Shown in pieces: positions 1-9,007 of a DNA stretch of 57,847 bases. The notes below the pieces were generated by a model. It had not been told where the DNA came from, did no database searches, and worked only from the letters and a program-made list of their open reading frames with translations. Within the stretch, counting starts at the first letter, position 1; every line of letters begins with the position of its first letter. Source of the stretch: UBA4877 sp002399285 (GTDB lineage: Bacteria > Bacillota > Thermoanaerobacteria > Thermoanaerobacterales > UBA4877); contig DAIPGN010000015.1 of assembly GCA_036771835.1 (NCBI GenBank), forward strand, positions 1-57,847. The letters run 5' to 3'. The translations under genes and the position numbers were made by a program.

Positions 1-130
1 AGACCGTGACAAATCGTGCAAGGCAAGGCGGCAAGCCTACAAATAAAGGAGCATACTAAAACGTATGTGACTGCAATTTGCAGGCGCAGCCAGCGCAGCA
101 AGCAAAATTGCCGTGCAATTTCGCGTTTGC
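1..130. other. Unassigned intergenic sequence at the left edge
   Basis: No coding frame is supported here. The stretch is rich in short dyads: the GCAATTT core recurs at several places, and GCGCAG recurs around 83-100. It runs directly into the repeat copy at 131-153, so it may belong to a larger intergenic repeat cut by the window edge. No clear terminator for the DUF523 gene is visible. Confidence 0.4.
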
Positions 131-153
131 GCGAGAGTGACATCGGCCTGTGG
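131..153 (+). repeat. Intergenic repeat, copy 1
   Basis: This 23-nt segment (core GCGAGAGTG, then CAT and CTGTGG) matches 3487-3509 in inverted orientation at 20 of 23 positions; the differences are A/G, C/T and C/T. Both copies lie just beyond the 3' end of a minus-strand gene, DUF523 here and pheT for the other. Function is unknown; a dispersed intergenic element is the simplest reading. Confidence 0.5.
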
Positions 154-161
154 GACTGGTT

Positions 162-623
162 TTAGACCGGCCCCTTGTTTAATTCATCATCGCATATAAC
201 GTCTATTCCGTTGTCCTTTAAGAGCTTTGCCGTGATACCGTCGCCGTCTGTAAGACTGCCGTCAAAATGTCCGCTGTATACCTTGCCGCAGCCGCAGGAC
301 GGACTTCGCGACTTTAAAATTGCCGCCTTTATTCCATAAAGCTCAGCTAACTCTAAGGTTTTTACAGCTCCGGCGCTGAACATGTCGGTAACGTCCACTC
401 CGTTTATATCATACACCTTGGTCATGCCGTCCTCAGTCTTGATCTCTGCAGGGCTTCGCGGCGTAGCAAGGCCGCCCAGCTGCTCGGGGCAAACCGGTAT
501 CGCCCTGCCTTGCTTTACCAACTCGACTATATTATCGTTGATATTATTCCTGCCGTCGTATCTGCATTCAAAACCCACTAGGCAGGCGCTGACCAGGATC
601 TTCCCCTTCTCTTCCGGTTTCAC
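162..623 (-). CDS. DUF523 family protein
   Basis: A 153-residue protein beginning VKPEEKGKILVSACLVG, which carries the DUF523 signature: an N-terminal SACLxG segment with a CRYDG motif, a central VCPEQLGGL segment and the SRSPSCGCGKVYSG cysteine cluster. The function of the family is not established; the conserved cysteines suggest metal or Fe-S binding (inference). A longer in-frame reading exists upstream but consists of arginine-rich sequence antisense to no signal and lying inside mutS2. I chose the GTG at 621-623, which overlaps the mutS2 stop codon as GTGA and implies translational coupling. Confidence 0.85.
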   Translation of the reverse strand: MKPEEKGKILVSACLVGFECRYDGRNNINDNIVELVKQGRAIPVCPEQLGGLATPRSPAEIKTEDGMTKVYDINGVDVTDMFSAGAVKTLELAELYGIKAAILKSRSPSCGCGKVYSGHFDGSLTDGDGITAKLLKDNGIDVICDDELNKGPV

Positions 624-2968
624 AGCTCCACCACCGTAACGCCGTCTCCGCCTTCGCTCAGCATCCCCAGCCTGAAGGAAGTCACCCTGGCGTTGCTTCT
701 TAAGTATTGCTTGACGCCGCTTCTCAAAACTCCCGTTCCCTTGCCGTGGATGATCCTGACCTGCTTTAGGCCCGATATACATGCGTCATCAAGATATTTA
801 TCGATGGTAAGCAGCGCGTCATCTAAGCTCATACCCCTCACATCTATCTGTGGAGAGATCGTGTTGATCTTATTGAGTCTTAGTGCGGACTGGGTTTTAT
901 TGTTTTTCTTCTTTGCCGCAGTTTCAAGCAGATCGGCCGTATCTACGGTTATCTTCATTATCCCGGCCTGCACTTCTGCCTTGTCTCCATCCCTTCTGAG
1001 TATGATGCCGTTTTGTCCTATCGACTTTATATACACGTCCATACCGGGAACAATGTCTTTGGGAGCGTTTATTGTATCCTCTTCGTCCTCTTCGCCGGTA
1101 CCAAGTCTTTCGGTCATTTCCTTGCGCAGTCTTTCGATTTCCCTGTCTCTGTTTGAGCGGTCGTCTATTTTGCTCAGGTCTCTTAACTCTTTTATTATGC
1201 TCTTGGCTTCCCTTTTGGTTTCGGAAGCGATCCTGTTTGCCTTGTCCTTGGCTTCCTGCAATATTTCGGCCCTCTCTATCTCCAGCCGTTTCTTCTCCTC
1301 TTCCATCTTCTCCCTTTCCCTGTTGGTCTGCGCAAGCAGTATCTCGGCCTTACGCTTGTCCTCCTCGGCATTCAGTCTGTTTTTCTCCAGCTCCATGATG
1401 AGGTCTTCCATCTTCATTTCCTCTGAGGATATATATCCCCGGGCCTTGTCGATCACCCCTTTATCCAGCCCCAGCCTTTCGGATATGAGAAAAGCGTTGC
1501 TCTTGCCGGGTATACCGATCATAAGCCGATATGTGGGCCGCAGGGTATCCACATCAAATTCGACGCTGGCATTCTCCACCCTGTCCGTCTTCAGCGCATA
1601 GGCTTTTATCTCGCTGTAATGCGTGGTGGCTACGACCTTGACGCCGCGTTCCCTGAAGAATTCCAGGATCCCAAGCCCCAGCGCAGCACCCTCGCTGGGA
1701 TCGGTGCCCGCACCGAGCTCGTCCAGCAATACAAGGCAGTTATTGCCCACACCTTTTAGAATCCTCACTATGTTTGAAATATGGGATGAAAAAGTGCTCA
1801 GCGATTGCTCTATGCTCTGTTCATCACCTATATCCGCAAACATGTTGTCATATACCGCGACCTCCGAGCCGTATTCGGCGGGGATATACAGGCCGGAGAG
1901 CGCCATGGCGACCAGCAGGCCGGCCGTCTTTAAAGATACGGTCTTTCCTCCCGTATTCGGCCCGGTTATCACCAATACGTCAAAGTCCCTTCCGATCTCT
2001 ATATCCACGGGCACCACTTTTTCGGACGCTATGAGCGGATGTTTTGCCTTTAGAAGCTTGGTATAACCCACATTGTTAAGCTCCGGTTTAGCCGCATTCA
2101 TCCTTTGAGCAAGGTACGCCTTGGCAAAAATAAAGTCCAGCTCCCCCAAGATTTCCACGTCGTCCTCTATCTCGCTGCGCACATCCGCAAGTTTTTCACT
2201 GAGTTCTTTTAATATCCTCTTTATCTCGTCCCTCTCTTTGAGTTCAAGCTGCCTCACTTCATTGTTCATCTCGACTATGGGCATTGGTTCGATGTATAGT
2301 GTGGCGCCGCTGGCCGACTGATCGTGTACCACGCCGCTTATGGTGCCCTTGTATTCCTGCTTTACCGGAATTACGAACCTGCCCTCTCTTATGGTGATTA
2401 TGGGGTCCTGAAGCACCTTTTGATATCTTGAGGACGTGATCATTGAATTCAATCTGTCCCTGATGGATGAATTGATATTTTTGATCTTCTTTCTGATGGA
2501 GTAAAGCTCGGGACTGGCATTGTCGTCCATCTCCTCATCGGATATTATCTTATCCTCTATTTCTTTTCTGAGCTCTCTATGCGGTCTGATCTCATCGGCC
2601 AGGCCAGTTAACTGCACACAGCCCAAGTCGTCGCCTGCGACGTAGTCCTGCAAGATCCCGCAGGCATTCAGCATCCAGGCGACATGTAGAAGCTCCCCCT
2701 GGCTCAGGTCGGCTCCCATTCTCAGACTGCTTAAGATCCTTCGTATATCCTCTATCTTTCCCATGTTGGGAAAGCCCTTGATCCCTATCATCTTAAGCGC
2801 CTCGCCGGTCTCGTCCAAGCCGATCCCGATCATTTCCATATCATGCCCCGGAAGCATGGCCTCGGCCATCTCGCAGCCCATAGGCGTAAAGGTCAGCTCC
2901 TTGAGCATCTCGATGATCTTGCCATATTCCAGCGCTTTTAAATCCTTGTCCGATATATTGCACCTCAA
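620..2968 (-). CDS. mutS2: Endonuclease MutS2
   Basis: About 782 residues, normal for MutS2. A MutS-like core domain is followed by the ABC-type ATPase with Walker A GPNTGGKT (near residue 335), the signature region and Walker B LVLLDELGAGTDPSEG, then a charged coiled coil and a C-terminal Smr nuclease domain ending with the RIIHGKGTGVLRSGV motif. The family suppresses homologous recombination and acts on branched DNA or collided ribosomes; it is not the mismatch-recognition MutS. Start: a TTG at 2978-2980 directly abuts the AAAGGAG ribosome site and is too close, so the in-frame TTG at 2966-2968 is preferred; this is uncertain. The gene follows zapA closely and its stop overlaps the DUF523 start. 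Confidence 0.95.
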   Translation of the reverse strand: MRCNISDKDLKALEYGKIIEMLKELTFTPMGCEMAEAMLPGHDMEMIGIGLDETGEALKMIGIKGFPNMGKIEDIRRILSSLRMGADLSQGELLHVAWMLNACGILQDYVAGDDLGCVQLTGLADEIRPHRELRKEIEDKIISDEEMDDNASPELYSIRKKIKNINSSIRDRLNSMITSSRYQKVLQDPIITIREGRFVIPVKQEYKGTISGVVHDQSASGATLYIEPMPIVEMNNEVRQLELKERDEIKRILKELSEKLADVRSEIEDDVEILGELDFIFAKAYLAQRMNAAKPELNNVGYTKLLKAKHPLIASEKVVPVDIEIGRDFDVLVITGPNTGGKTVSLKTAGLLVAMALSGLYIPAEYGSEVAVYDNMFADIGDEQSIEQSLSTFSSHISNIVRILKGVGNNCLVLLDELGAGTDPSEGAALGLGILEFFRERGVKVVATTHYSEIKAYALKTDRVENASVEFDVDTLRPTYRLMIGIPGKSNAFLISERLGLDKGVIDKARGYISSEEMKMEDLIMELEKNRLNAEEDKRKAEILLAQTNREREKMEEEKKRLEIERAEILQEAKDKANRIASETKREAKSIIKELRDLSKIDDRSNRDREIERLRKEMTERLGTGEEDEEDTINAPKDIVPGMDVYIKSIGQNGIILRRDGDKAEVQAGIMKITVDTADLLETAAKKKNNKTQSALRLNKINTISPQIDVRGMSLDDALLTIDKYLDDACISGLKQVRIIHGKGTGVLRSGVKQYLRSNARVTSFRLGMLSEGGDGVTVVEL

Positions 2969-2985
2969 ATTGCGAGTCAACTCCT

Positions 2986-3336
2986 TTATAACTTTAAATT
3001 TTTTGTCCTGTCAAAAGCCGTAATAAAATCATTGAGCTCTTTTGTAAGCTCTTCTATATTTCTCTTTAAACCCTCGTTTTCCGATTGTACCGCAGTTAAT
3101 CTATCCTCAAGGGAATCGGCTTCATCTTCTTTTTTCCTGAGTCTGTCGGCAAGATTTAAGGCTGCCAATACCGCAAGGTCCTCCCTGCCCAATTTATTAT
3201 TATTTTTTCGTATTTCGGACATCATATCGTCTACGGTTTCGGCTATTATCTTCATATATTCAACTTCATTGCCGCTCTTCATTCTATAGGGTTTCCCGTT
3301 TATATATACCTCTACCCGATTGGCATTTTCCTCCAT
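2986..3336 (-). CDS. zapA: Cell division protein ZapA
   Basis: A 116-residue protein with the ZapA pattern: an N-terminal RVEVYINGKPYRMKSG beta segment, then LAALNLADRLRKKEDE and a C-terminal coiled coil. ZapA promotes FtsZ filament bundling at the division ring. I chose the ATG at 3334-3336 because a GGGAG ribosome site lies nine bases upstream; the earlier in-frame start would overlap it. It lies between phenylalanyl-tRNA synthetase and mutS2, a common arrangement in Clostridia, and probably heads a zapA-mutS2-DUF523 operon. Confidence 0.9.
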   Translation of the reverse strand: MEENANRVEVYINGKPYRMKSGNEVEYMKIIAETVDDMMSEIRKNNNKLGREDLAVLAALNLADRLRKKEDEADSLEDRLTAVQSENEGLKRNIEELTKELNDFITAFDRTKNLKL

Positions 3337-3363
3337 ATCTATCATCTCCCATAGCAAGCCCAA

Positions 3364-3391
3364 ATATTATAAATCGCTTTAACAACTTCAA
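3364..3391 (-). promoter_or_regulatory. Candidate promoter of zapA-mutS2-DUF523
   Basis: On the minus strand TTGAAG and TAATAT are separated by 16 bases, about 27 bases ahead of the chosen zapA start. It lies after the pheT terminator, which fits a separate transcription unit. Confidence 0.45.
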
Positions 3392-3454
3392 TTATTATCT
3401 TAACTTATAAGTTTCGTTATAAATCCTTATTTTCCTTCTTTATATAAAAATAAA

Positions 3455-3476
3455 GGCTGAGGATTTCTCCTTAGCC
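3455..3476 (-). terminator. Intrinsic terminator after pheT
   Basis: Minus strand: a nine-base-pair stem, GGCTAAGGA paired with TCCTCAGCC (one wobble), with a short loop, followed by TTTATTTTT. It lies about 60 bases past the pheT stop codon. Confidence 0.8.
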
Positions 3477-3486
3477 TCCAGGCCAA

Positions 3487-3509
3487 CCACAGACCAATGC
3501 CACTCTCGC
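3487..3509 (-). repeat. Intergenic repeat, copy 2
   Basis: Inverted copy of the 131-153 segment, 20 of 23 positions identical, between the pheT stop and its terminator. Together the copies suggest a dispersed 3'-flanking element. Confidence 0.5.
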
Positions 3510-3536
3510 AGACAAACTGACAGACCATGCCAAACT

Positions 3537-5930
3537 TTAACCCCTTACTTCGCCCTTAAACTCCGAAGTGATCTTATCTACTATTTTATCCATCAGCTTA
3601 TCTACTTCGTCTAAGGTAAGCGTCCTGTCCGCAGCCCGGAATGTTATGGAAAATGCCGTGCTCTTTTTGCCTTCGGGTATTTGTTTGCCTCTGTATACAT
3701 CAAATAATATAACGTCCTCCGCCAGCTTGCCTCCCGCGCTCTTTACTGCAGTCAGCATATCTCCCACGCTTGTATCTTCATCCACGACAAAAGCGGCGTC
3801 CCTGTCCACAGAGGGGAATCTGCCGAGCGGCATGTATTTCCTCTCTGTCTCCGCCTTGTCAAACAGAGAATCTAAGTCCAGCTCGGCCACATATGTTTCC
3901 CGGGAAATATCGAACCTGCCCGCAGCAGCGGGATGCAGTCTGCCTACATGGCCGATGACTTCGCCGCCTGCCTCTATATCGGCCGATATGCCGGGATGAA
4001 GATAGGGCTGCTGTGACCTTATATAATTGACATTCCCTATGTTCAGGCCCTCCAGCAGATATTCTATGCATCCCTTGACATCATAAAAATCGGCGTCTTC
4101 CCCGCATAGCCCTATACATAACCTATATTCCTGCCGGGGCAGTTCCTTAAGGTCTTCGTCGATTGTGAAATAGACGGGAGCCATCTCAAACATGAACGGC
4201 CTCTTCGCCCCACGCGATACATTGAGCGCCAGAGTCTTAAGCATATCAGGCACCAGCGTGGTCCTCATGACGCTTTGATTTTTGCCGAGAGCATTGAGCA
4301 GCGGCACAGATTTTCTGCGCATATCACCCGCCGCTATTCCGAGTCTGTCCAAGTCCTTGGGGTCCGCAAAGGAAAAAGTGCTGATCTCGTACAGCGAGAA
4401 TGAAGCCAATAGCTCCTTTGTCTTATATTCCAGCATCTGTTTACGCGTCTTTCTCCCCTGGACCATCCTCTTGCCGTCAAGAATGGTTTCGGGTATCCTG
4501 TCATAGCCGTAAAACCTGACGATCTCTTCGGCGATATCCGCTTCGCCCTCTATATCCCCCCGGAAATATGGTATATCTATCTCCATGGTCTGCCCGTTAT
4601 ATGTCACGCCGAACTCCAGCTTTGCAAGTATGCCGGACATGGTTTCAACATCAAGGTCCAGGCCGAGAAGGGCATTTACCCTCCCGGGCCTTACGGATAT
4701 ATGCTTATTCTGCGGCAGATTGTCATATGCGTCGATTCTGCCGGACAGCGGCACGCCGCCGCCCAGATCATATATCACCGATGCGCATCTGTCCGCAGCC
4801 AAAGGGGCCAGATGTACGGCCAGGCCCTTTTCGAACCTCGAAGAGGCCTCCGAACGCAGCCCCAGTGCCTTGGATGTGTGCCTTATATTGCTTCCCAAGA
4901 AGTTGGCGGACTCGATGAACACCCTGTTTGTCTCCGCGTCTATCTCGGTATTCAGCCCTCCCATGACCCCGGCTATCCCTATCGGCCCGGAATCATCGGC
5001 AATAAGCAGCATATCGCCGCCGAGATCCTTCTCCTTATGATCTATGGCGGTAAGCTTCTCGCCCTTCTTTGCCCGCCGCGCGGTGATCCTGCGTCCCTTC
5101 ACCTTATCCATATCGAAGGCATGCAGGGGCTGCCCCATCTCCAGCATCACATAATTGGTGGAATCCACTATATTATTGACGGGACGGATCCCGCATTTTA
5201 TAAGCCGCATCTGTACATCCCACGGCGATTCCTTTATCTGTATATTTTCGATCACCCTACCCACATACCTTTTGCATAAGTCATGGTCCTCTATCTCCAC
5301 CGTAATGGGCAGCCCATCCGCAGATATCTCCTCCGGCGCCTTATTATTGGGCATTTTAAATTCCTTATGCAGCGTCGCCGCAGTCTCCCTGGCGATGCCC
5401 AGCACGCTGAGCTCGTCCGGCCTGTTGGGGGTGATCTCGAACTCTATCACATAGTCGTCAAGACCGGCGGCCTTCACCGCGTCTGCACCCACCGGCATTT
5501 CCGGCAGGATAAGTATACCGTCCCGCATGGATTCGGGGAAGAGCGACTCATCCATGCCCAGCTCTTTAGCCGAGCACATCATCCCGAAAGACTCTATTCC
5601 CCTCAGCCTGCTCTTTCTTATCTTAACTCCTCCCGGCAGCTTGGCGCCGACCTTAGCCACCGGTATATACGCCCCTTCAAATACGTTTGTGGCTCCCGTG
5701 ACTATGTTCAGGGTCTCGCTCCCCACGTCGACCTTACATACGACCAGATTGTCCGCATCAGGATGTTTGGCTAACTCAAGGATCCTGCCGATGACCACAT
5801 TCTCTATCCCTTCGCCTAAGTAAGTGTACGTCTCCACCTTGCAGCCCGTCATGGTGAGCCTGTCGCACAGTTCCCCCACGGGTACGTCTATATCGACGAA
5901 TTCTTTAAGCCAACTTATAGGTACAAGCAT
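3537..5930 (-). CDS. pheT: Phenylalanyl-tRNA synthetase beta subunit
   Basis: 797 residues, full length for PheT. Visible parts are the N-terminal MLVPISWLKEFVDID start, the OB-fold tRNA-binding domain (about 40-150), the B3/B4 editing domain, the B5 domain, the catalytic-like core and the C-terminal anticodon-binding FDX-ACB domain that begins near YMPLGRFPSVDRDAA. It forms the alpha2-beta2 enzyme with PheS and charges tRNA-Phe. It starts 12 bases after pheS with a GGAGGG ribosome site. Expression is probably controlled with pheS by the T-box leader. Confidence 0.97.
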   Translation of the reverse strand: MLVPISWLKEFVDIDVPVGELCDRLTMTGCKVETYTYLGEGIENVVIGRILELAKHPDADNLVVCKVDVGSETLNIVTGATNVFEGAYIPVAKVGAKLPGGVKIRKSRLRGIESFGMMCSAKELGMDESLFPESMRDGILILPEMPVGADAVKAAGLDDYVIEFEITPNRPDELSVLGIARETAATLHKEFKMPNNKAPEEISADGLPITVEIEDHDLCKRYVGRVIENIQIKESPWDVQMRLIKCGIRPVNNIVDSTNYVMLEMGQPLHAFDMDKVKGRRITARRAKKGEKLTAIDHKEKDLGGDMLLIADDSGPIGIAGVMGGLNTEIDAETNRVFIESANFLGSNIRHTSKALGLRSEASSRFEKGLAVHLAPLAADRCASVIYDLGGGVPLSGRIDAYDNLPQNKHISVRPGRVNALLGLDLDVETMSGILAKLEFGVTYNGQTMEIDIPYFRGDIEGEADIAEEIVRFYGYDRIPETILDGKRMVQGRKTRKQMLEYKTKELLASFSLYEISTFSFADPKDLDRLGIAAGDMRRKSVPLLNALGKNQSVMRTTLVPDMLKTLALNVSRGAKRPFMFEMAPVYFTIDEDLKELPRQEYRLCIGLCGEDADFYDVKGCIEYLLEGLNIGNVNYIRSQQPYLHPGISADIEAGGEVIGHVGRLHPAAAGRFDISRETYVAELDLDSLFDKAETERKYMPLGRFPSVDRDAAFVVDEDTSVGDMLTAVKSAGGKLAEDVILFDVYRGKQIPEGKKSTAFSITFRAADRTLTLDEVDKLMDKIVDKITSEFKGEVRG

Positions 5931-5942
5931 CTGTTTCCCTCC

Positions 5943-6956
5943 TTAAAACTGCTTAATGAATCTCATGTCATTTTCAAAGAAAAGCCTGAGGTCGTCTATG
6001 CCGTATTTCAGCATGGCTATTCTGTCTATCCCCATACCGAAGGCAAATCCCGAATATTCCTCGGGGTCTATGCCGGACATTGCGAGCACCTTGGGATGCA
6101 CCATCCCGGAACCCAGTATCTCTATCCATCCCGTGCCCTTGCATACCCTGCATCCCTTTCCCTTGCATGATACGCATGTCACGTCCATTTCGGCGCTCGG
6201 TTCGGTGAAGGGGAAATAGTGCGGCCGGAATTTGGTCTTGGTCTCCTCGCCGAAGAGCTGCCTTGCGAAGAGGCTTAAGACCCCCTTCAGATCGCCCATG
6301 GTGACTCCCTTATCTACGACCAGGCCCTCCATCTGATGAAATACGGGCGAATGGGTGGCATCTATATCGTCCGACCTGTATACCCTGCCCGGCACGATTA
6401 TCCTTATGGGCGGCTTCTGCTTCTCCATCGTCCTTATCTGAACGGGAGACGTATGGGGCCGCAGCTCTATATTGTCGTTTATATAAAAGGTATCCTGCAG
6501 ATCCCTCGCGGGGTGGTCCTTGGGTATGTTGAGAGCTTCGAAGTTATAGTGGTCATACTCTATCTCCGGGCCCTCCGCTATGCTGAACCCCAGACCGGTA
6601 AATATATCGGTCATCTCTTCCCTCACTATGGTGAGGGGGTGAAGATGTCCCAGGCCGGGCCTCCTTCCCGGAGCCGTGATGTCGATGTACTCCTTATTTA
6701 ATCTCTCAGCCATCTCTCGGTCTTGTATTCTCTTGAGCATAAGGTCTATATCATCCTCTATAACTGCCTTGACCTCATTGATCTTCCCGCCCGCAGCCGG
6801 CCTCTCCTCCTTGGGAAGCCCGCCTATGCCCTTGAGCGCCGCCGTTATTATGCCCTTCTTGCCTAAGTATTTTATGCGCACATCTTCCAAGGCCTTCATA
6901 TCGCCGGCCGCTTCGATCTCGCTCTCCGCATCCAGTCTGATTTTGTCAAGCTCCAT
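5943..6956 (-). CDS. pheS: Phenylalanyl-tRNA synthetase alpha subunit
   Basis: 337 residues, typical of PheS. It has an N-terminal coiled coil (about 1-85), then the class II synthetase core with GRRPGLGHLHPLT, RPHTSPVQIRTM, the VYRSDDIDATHSPVFHQMEG segment and the C-terminal motif-3 region GFAFGMGIDRIAMLKYGIDD. A CVSCKGKGCRVCKGTGW cysteine segment is present, as in many bacterial PheS proteins. It catalyses aminoacylation with PheT. A T-box leader precedes the gene. Confidence 0.97.
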   Translation of the reverse strand: MELDKIRLDAESEIEAAGDMKALEDVRIKYLGKKGIITAALKGIGGLPKEERPAAGGKINEVKAVIEDDIDLMLKRIQDREMAERLNKEYIDITAPGRRPGLGHLHPLTIVREEMTDIFTGLGFSIAEGPEIEYDHYNFEALNIPKDHPARDLQDTFYINDNIELRPHTSPVQIRTMEKQKPPIRIIVPGRVYRSDDIDATHSPVFHQMEGLVVDKGVTMGDLKGVLSLFARQLFGEETKTKFRPHYFPFTEPSAEMDVTCVSCKGKGCRVCKGTGWIEILGSGMVHPKVLAMSGIDPEEYSGFAFGMGIDRIAMLKYGIDDLRLFFENDMRFIKQF

Positions 6957-6984
6957 CGTACCACGCCCTTTCTAAAATATTATT

Positions 6985-7240
6985 TCCCGTATAAATAAAA
7001 CAAGCCCCTCATCCCATAAGGGACGAAAGGCTCCGCGGTACCACCCTGATTAGCTCAATAGCTCGCTTATAATATAACGGCCTGGCCGGACGAGCCTACT
7101 GCTGTTTCAGCTCATCAACTCCGGGGCGAACTTCGGAAGAAATCTCAATAAAACCGCTCTCAGTCACGGCGGTTCCTCCCTGTATGGATAGTCTGCCTAC
7201 TCTTCCCCTTCATGGTTTTTATAAAGTTCATTTGCCAAAT
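6985..7240 (-). ncRNA. T-box riboswitch leader of pheST
   Basis: The minus strand carries the T-box core GGGTGGTACCGCGGAGCC (complement of about 7031-7048), and downstream a terminator stem, GTCCCTTATGGGATGAGGGG-like, followed by a T-rich run ending near 6985. Upstream lie further paired elements in the stem I region. T-box RNAs sense uncharged tRNA; the downstream pheST genes imply tRNA-Phe. UUC triplets occur in the stem I region, but I did not resolve which is the specifier. One GGCCAGGCC palindrome lies inside the leader at 7079-7087. Confidence 0.9.
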
Positions 7241-7271
7241 ATTATACCATAATAAGACCAAATATGAAATA
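7241..7271 (-). promoter_or_regulatory. Promoter of the T-box pheST transcript
   Basis: Minus strand: a perfect TATAAT (7241-7246) preceded by TGG, an extended -10 element. The -35 region (TTTCAT) is weak. The transcript would start at the T-box leader. Confidence 0.55.
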
Positions 7272-7292
7272 CCCAAATAATCTTGTACGGCT

Positions 7293-8071
7293 TTACAGCT
7301 CCACCGCCTTGGTAGCCACATTTTCATCGAATGTGAGATCATGCTCCACAAAAACCATGGTGGGCCGGTATTCTTTAATAAGGTTTTCGATCTGTATGCG
7401 AGAATACACGTCGATATAATTTAAAGGTTCATCCCAGATATAAATGTGCGCGCTGCAAGACAGGCTTTTCGCGATCAAAACCTTCTTTTTCTGCCCCCGG
7501 CTCAATTCATCCAGATTTTTTGCAAAATCCATTGCATCCATGTCCAGTTTGGACAGCAGCGTTCTGAATATGGTCTCATCGATACCCTCGTTTAATATGA
7601 AATCGCTAAAACTGCCTCCAAGAAAGGAAGTATCCTGCGGAACATATGATATGCTCAAATTGCTTCCCACAATGACTTTGCCGCTGTAAGCAATATTCTC
7701 ACCCGTCAGTATTTTTAATATAGTGGACTTGCCGGAACCGTTTTCCCCTCTCAGCGCCAGCCTGTCCCCCCTGTTCACCGTAAAGCTGATATTGTTAAAT
7801 ACCGTTCTTGCACCGTATCTGACGCCGAGAGCGTGCCTTCCCCACCCTCGGTCTCAAAGGGAAAATAGTCGAATTTTACGGACGAGGTTATGGTCCCGAG
7901 GTGTTGGTATTTTCCCATAAGCAACCGCAGAAATGTGGTCTTGCCCCTGCCGTTCCTTCCGATAAAGCCCAGTTTCCAATCGGTGTCTATATCCAGCGAC
8001 ACATTTTCAAATATGTTTTCATAACTTCCTTCGTATCCGAAGGTCAGATCGTCTACTCTTATCAAAGACAT
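7293..8071 (-). pseudogene. ABC-F family ATPase, internally deleted
   Basis: Two frames together resemble an ABC-F protein of the ribosome-protection/antibiotic-resistance type, but the middle is missing. The first part (start ATG 8069-8071 with a GGAGGG site, MSLIRVDDLTFGYEG) contains Walker A IGRNGRGKTT and stops after about 90 residues near FPFETEGG. The second part is in another frame: RYGARTVFNNISF, second Walker A RGENGSGKST, signature LSRGQKKKVLIAKSL, Walker B HIYIWDEPLNYID and the H-loop EHDLTF. The first domain's signature and Walker B, plus the linker, are absent, so roughly 200 codons have been lost. The short fused product is unlikely to work. Confidence 0.8.
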
Positions 8072-8320
8072 AAAAAATCCCTCCATAAGAGAGGAAATCA
8101 ATTCACCGCATAATATAATAATACCAAAAATTAATTATAAAATAAGGTAAGGAAATCAATTTGCTCTCAATAATAAAGTATACCCGCACAAACACTTAAG
8201 GTACGGACCGCATCATCTTTATCCACATGGTCGAAAGCAAATTATATTGACATTCCACGCTTACCTTTCTTTTATAATACTTACATTTTACCGAATTAAA
8301 TTAACGGTGTCAAATATAAG

Positions 8321-9007
8321 CTATGATCTCACTAATACTTCATCGAAATAAGGCGTAACCTCATCTTTTATCTTTTCCAGATATTTTATGTCACAGGGAC
8401 TTGTTCCGCATAACTCCTTATCAAGGACGCCATCGGAATACTTATATCCCTGAAGGGCATACCTTTCCGCGCCGGACAGCCATACGCCGATGTCCTTAAA
8501 GTCATCGGCGCCCAGTATCTTTTCATGTACCGTCGTCCTGAATTCATAGGAAAGTCCGCAGTCCATTATGATTCCTGCAGTCTCTTCGACCCGCGCTATA
8601 TCCGCGCCGTCATTCACAAATAAACCGTATTTTTTCAGGGGAGCCTTTATATCCATGGCTATATAGTCAAGCAGACCTGCGTCCAATAATTTCCTTACAA
8701 CAGACGGCCTGGCCCCGTTGGTGTCCAGCTTGACTTTGCAGCCCTTGGATTTTATCTTGATTATTAAGTCCTCCAGGCCGGGCCACAGCGTGGGCTCGCC
8801 CCCGGTTATGCACACGCCGTCTATCAGCCCTGTTCTTGTATCAAGATACCCCAGTATATCCCCCTCGGCAGTGATGCCCTCGACCGGCTTGATCAACGAA
8901 CTGTTGTGACAATAGGGGCACCTGAAGTTGCAGCCGGATATAAATACCGTGGCGGCGACGGTACCGGGAAAATCCGCCACAGAAAAGGGCATGAGGTCAT
9001 AGATCAT
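8321..9007 (-). CDS. nrdG: Anaerobic ribonucleotide reductase activating protein
   Basis: 228 residues. It is a radical SAM protein with the CNFRCPYCHN cluster motif (Cys26, Cys30, Cys33) and a GGEPTLWPG segment. In the family it uses S-adenosylmethionine and a [4Fe-4S] cluster to place the glycyl radical on NrdD. The start codon overlaps the end of nrdD by four bases (ATGA), so the two are translationally coupled. It is slightly longer than minimal NrdG proteins and resembles the clostridial type. Confidence 0.93.
   Translation of the reverse strand: MIYDLMPFSVADFPGTVAATVFISGCNFRCPYCHNSSLIKPVEGITAEGDILGYLDTRTGLIDGVCITGGEPTLWPGLEDLIIKIKSKGCKVKLDTNGARPSVVRKLLDAGLLDYIAMDIKAPLKKYGLFVNDGADIARVEETAGIIMDCGLSYEFRTTVHEKILGADDFKDIGVWLSGAERYALQGYKYSDGVLDKELCGTSPCDIKYLEKIKDEVTPYFDEVLVRS

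Noticed and set aside
162..782. Longer N-terminus for the DUF523 protein
   Set aside because: The extension is out-of-frame mutS2 sequence rich in arginine; the GTG at 621-623 coupled to the mutS2 stop fits the family length.
693..1601. Long plus-strand open frame of 302 residues
   Set aside because: Exact antisense of mutS2; serine/leucine-rich shadow translation with no ribosome site or family.
7160..7351. Minus-strand frame of 63 residues
   Set aside because: Lies in the T-box leader and the end of the ABC-F remnant; RNA structure explains the sequence better.
8240..8280. Plus-strand TTGACA...TATAAT promoter
   Set aside because: The spacing is about 20 bases and no plus-strand gene follows.
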